DNA of 5,633 nucleotides from DATBLE01 sp046734415 (lineage in GTDB: Bacteria; Actinomycetota; Thermoleophilia; Gaiellales; Gaiellaceae): NCBI GenBank assembly GCA_046734415.1, contig JBKPRD010000328.1, positions 1 through 5,633 of the forward strand, read 5' to 3'. Both the position numbers and the translations under genes were made by a program. Below are positions 4,785 through 5,633 of this stretch, one piece after another. The notes beneath the pieces are model-generated. The model did not search any database, was not told the origin of the DNA, and saw only the letters and a list, made by a program, of their open reading frames with translations. Every line of letters begins with the position of its first letter. The stretch's first letter is position 1.

Positions 4785-4974
4785 CGTTGTCGGGCGGCGG
4801 AAGCTCGTCCTTGCCGCGGATGCCGCGCTTGAACTCGCGCCCACCCGACTTCAACGAGCGAAACGCCTTCCCGAACCGCGCTGTTCCGAAGACGAGCAGC
4901 AGGATCCCGATGATGATCACGAAGTCCCAGAGCCCGAGAAACGCGGCGAGCATCGTTGTGACAGCGTACTCCAT
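4780..4974 (-). CDS. tatA: TatA/TatE-family twin-arginine translocase subunit-like protein
   Basis: A 64-residue protein with the TatA plan: a short N-terminus, one transmembrane helix (about 16-29, WDFVIIIGILLLVF), the FG hinge at 29-30, then a basic amphipathic helix FGKAFRSLKSGGREFKRGI at 34-52 and a short polar tail ending LPPPDNV. TatA oligomers form the passage for folded twin-arginine proteins across the cytoplasmic membrane, with TatC as receptor. The usual hinge proline (as in KKLPE) is replaced here (ARFGK), and the polar residue before the helix is Asp17. These changes, and the absence of tatB or tatC nearby, leave open a paralogue with another role. The start at 4974 is the longest; ATG at 4953 (MLAAFLGLWDF) gives a more usual N-terminus and has a better placed -10 candidate. 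Neither has a clear ribosome binding site. Confidence 0.82.
   Translation of the reverse strand: MEYAVTTMLAAFLGLWDFVIIIGILLLVFGTARFGKAFRSLKSGGREFKRGIRGKDELPPPDNV
4963..4968 (-). promoter_or_regulatory. Putative -10 box supporting the shorter TatA-like start
   Basis: Read on the minus strand, TACGCT fits TANNNT and ends nine bases before the internal ATG at 4953. This would place the transcription start two or three bases before that codon, giving a nearly leaderless message for the shorter 57-residue form. No -35 match is seen, so support is weak. Confidence 0.25.
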
Positions 4975-4977
4975 GAC

Positions 4978-5633
4978 ATGAAGATCGTCGTCGTCGGCGC
5001 GGGCGCGATGGGCTCCGTGTACGCGGCCCTGCTCGGCAGTGCCGGGCACGAGGTGTGGGCCGTGGACCGATGGCGCGAGCACGTCGACGCGATCCGCGAG
5101 CGCGGGCTCCGCGTCGAGGGGGCGAGCGGCGACCGGACCGTGCCGATCCGGGCGACGACGGACCCGACGGAGCCGGACGAGGCGGAGTTGGTGATCCTCG
5201 CGACCAAGGCGATGGACGCCGAGGCCGCCGCCGAGGCCGCACGGCCGCTGGTCGGGCCGGACACGCTCGTGCTCTCGATCCAGAACGGCCTCGGCGGGCC
5301 CGAGATCGCCGCCCGCGTGCTCGGCGACGACCGGGTCGCCGTCGGCGTCGCCGGCGGCTTCGGCGCCTCGGTCGTCGCGCCCGGTCACGTCCACCATCAC
5401 GGTTTCGAGCTGATCCGGCTCGGCGAGCGCCACGGACCGTCGACGCCGCGGATCGAGGCGGCCGCGGAGGTCTGGCGCGGCGCGGGCTTCAACGTGCGCA
5501 CCTTCGACGACGTCCAGCGGCTCGTCTGGGAGAAGCTCGTCTTCAACGTCGCCTTCAGCGCGACGTGCACGATCCTCGGGCGGACGCTCGGCGAGGTGAT
5601 CGACGACCCGGACGCCTGGAGCGTCGCCGCCGG
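4978..5633 (+). CDS. panE: Ketopantoate reductase family protein (PanE/ApbA), partial, C-terminus missing
   Basis: ATG at 4978; the frame is open to the right edge (218 complete codons, family length about 300). The N-terminus MKIVVVGAGAMGSVYAALL is an NADP-binding Rossmann motif (GxGxxG at 7-12) that fixes the start. LVILATKAMD places the conserved Lys at 77, and LSIQNGLGG (100-107) is the family QNG motif. The C-terminal helical domain begins with WEKLVFNVAFSATCTIL, containing the probable catalytic Lys186 and the conserved Asn190; a second Asn, four residues further in the E. coli enzyme, is Ser194 here. True PanE reduces 2-dehydropantoate to pantoate with NADPH for coenzyme A synthesis. 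Many paralogues of this fold have other or unknown substrates, so the symbol is tentative. The gene diverges from the TatA-like gene with only 3 bases between the outermost ATG codons. No ribosome binding site is visible. Confidence 0.85.
   Translation, partial: MKIVVVGAGAMGSVYAALLGSAGHEVWAVDRWREHVDAIRERGLRVEGASGDRTVPIRATTDPTEPDEAELVILATKAMDAEAAAEAARPLVGPDTLVLSIQNGLGGPEIAARVLGDDRVAVGVAGGFGASVVAPGHVHHHGFELIRLGERHGPSTPRIEAAAEVWRGAGFNVRTFDDVQRLVWEKLVFNVAFSATCTILGRTLGEVIDDPDAWSVAA

Noticed and set aside
3420..4832. Plus-strand 470-residue open frame
   Set aside because: Overlaps the anchored protein and the oxidoreductase out of frame and is low-complexity Arg/Ala/Gly; shadow.
4975..5433. N-terminal extension of the TatA-like frame to 5433
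   Set aside because: It lies antisense to the ketopantoate reductase gene, with shadow-type composition; TatA proteins begin just before the membrane helix.

Overview
The window is GC-rich with strong G/C third-position bias in its core genes and frequent GTG starts. This suggests a high-GC actinobacterium. Several proteins have the look of deep-branching soil Actinobacteria (Thermoleophilia, e.g. Gaiellales/Solirubrobacterales), but that placement is an inference from recalled protein style, not a search.

Left part (1-1849) is an accessory patch. It opens with the N-terminal half of a TfoX/Sxy-family protein on the minus strand. A 434-base gene-poor, partly AT-richer stretch follows, with a strong 13-bp inverted repeat and a T-run hairpin. 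Next come a 64-aa exported protein (possible lipoprotein), a 40-aa single-span membrane peptide, and a decayed 3' end of an IS481-type transposase (minus strand, truncated and frameshifted). Butted against the transposase remnant is an orphan DUF5681-like protein of the sort seen beside phage terminases. The patch ends in a short non-coding stretch with tandem 10-11-bp repeats and a perfect hairpin. It reads as a mobile-element graveyard next to small hypothetical genes.

Right part (1850-5633) is compact chromosomal metabolism. A minus-strand M20-type amidohydrolase (N-carbamoyl-amino-acid hydrolase/allantoate amidohydrolase group) diverges, with 23 bases between start codons, from a plus-strand pair: a membrane-anchored protein of unknown function and a DadA-like FAD-dependent amino-acid oxidoreductase. 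The oxidoreductase converges on a small TatA-type protein with 3 bases between stop codons. That gene in turn diverges from a ketopantoate-reductase (PanE/ApbA) family gene running off the right edge, with as few as 3 bases between start codons. The amidohydrolase and the amine oxidoreductase could both serve nitrogen salvage from ureido compounds or amino acids, but nothing in the sequence proves they share a pathway. The TatA and PanE genes look like unrelated neighbours.

I do not see convincing evidence of a new multi-gene system. The most checkable oddities are the hairpin at 384-448, the two exported or membrane small proteins beside the IS remnant, and the very tight divergent gene starts.
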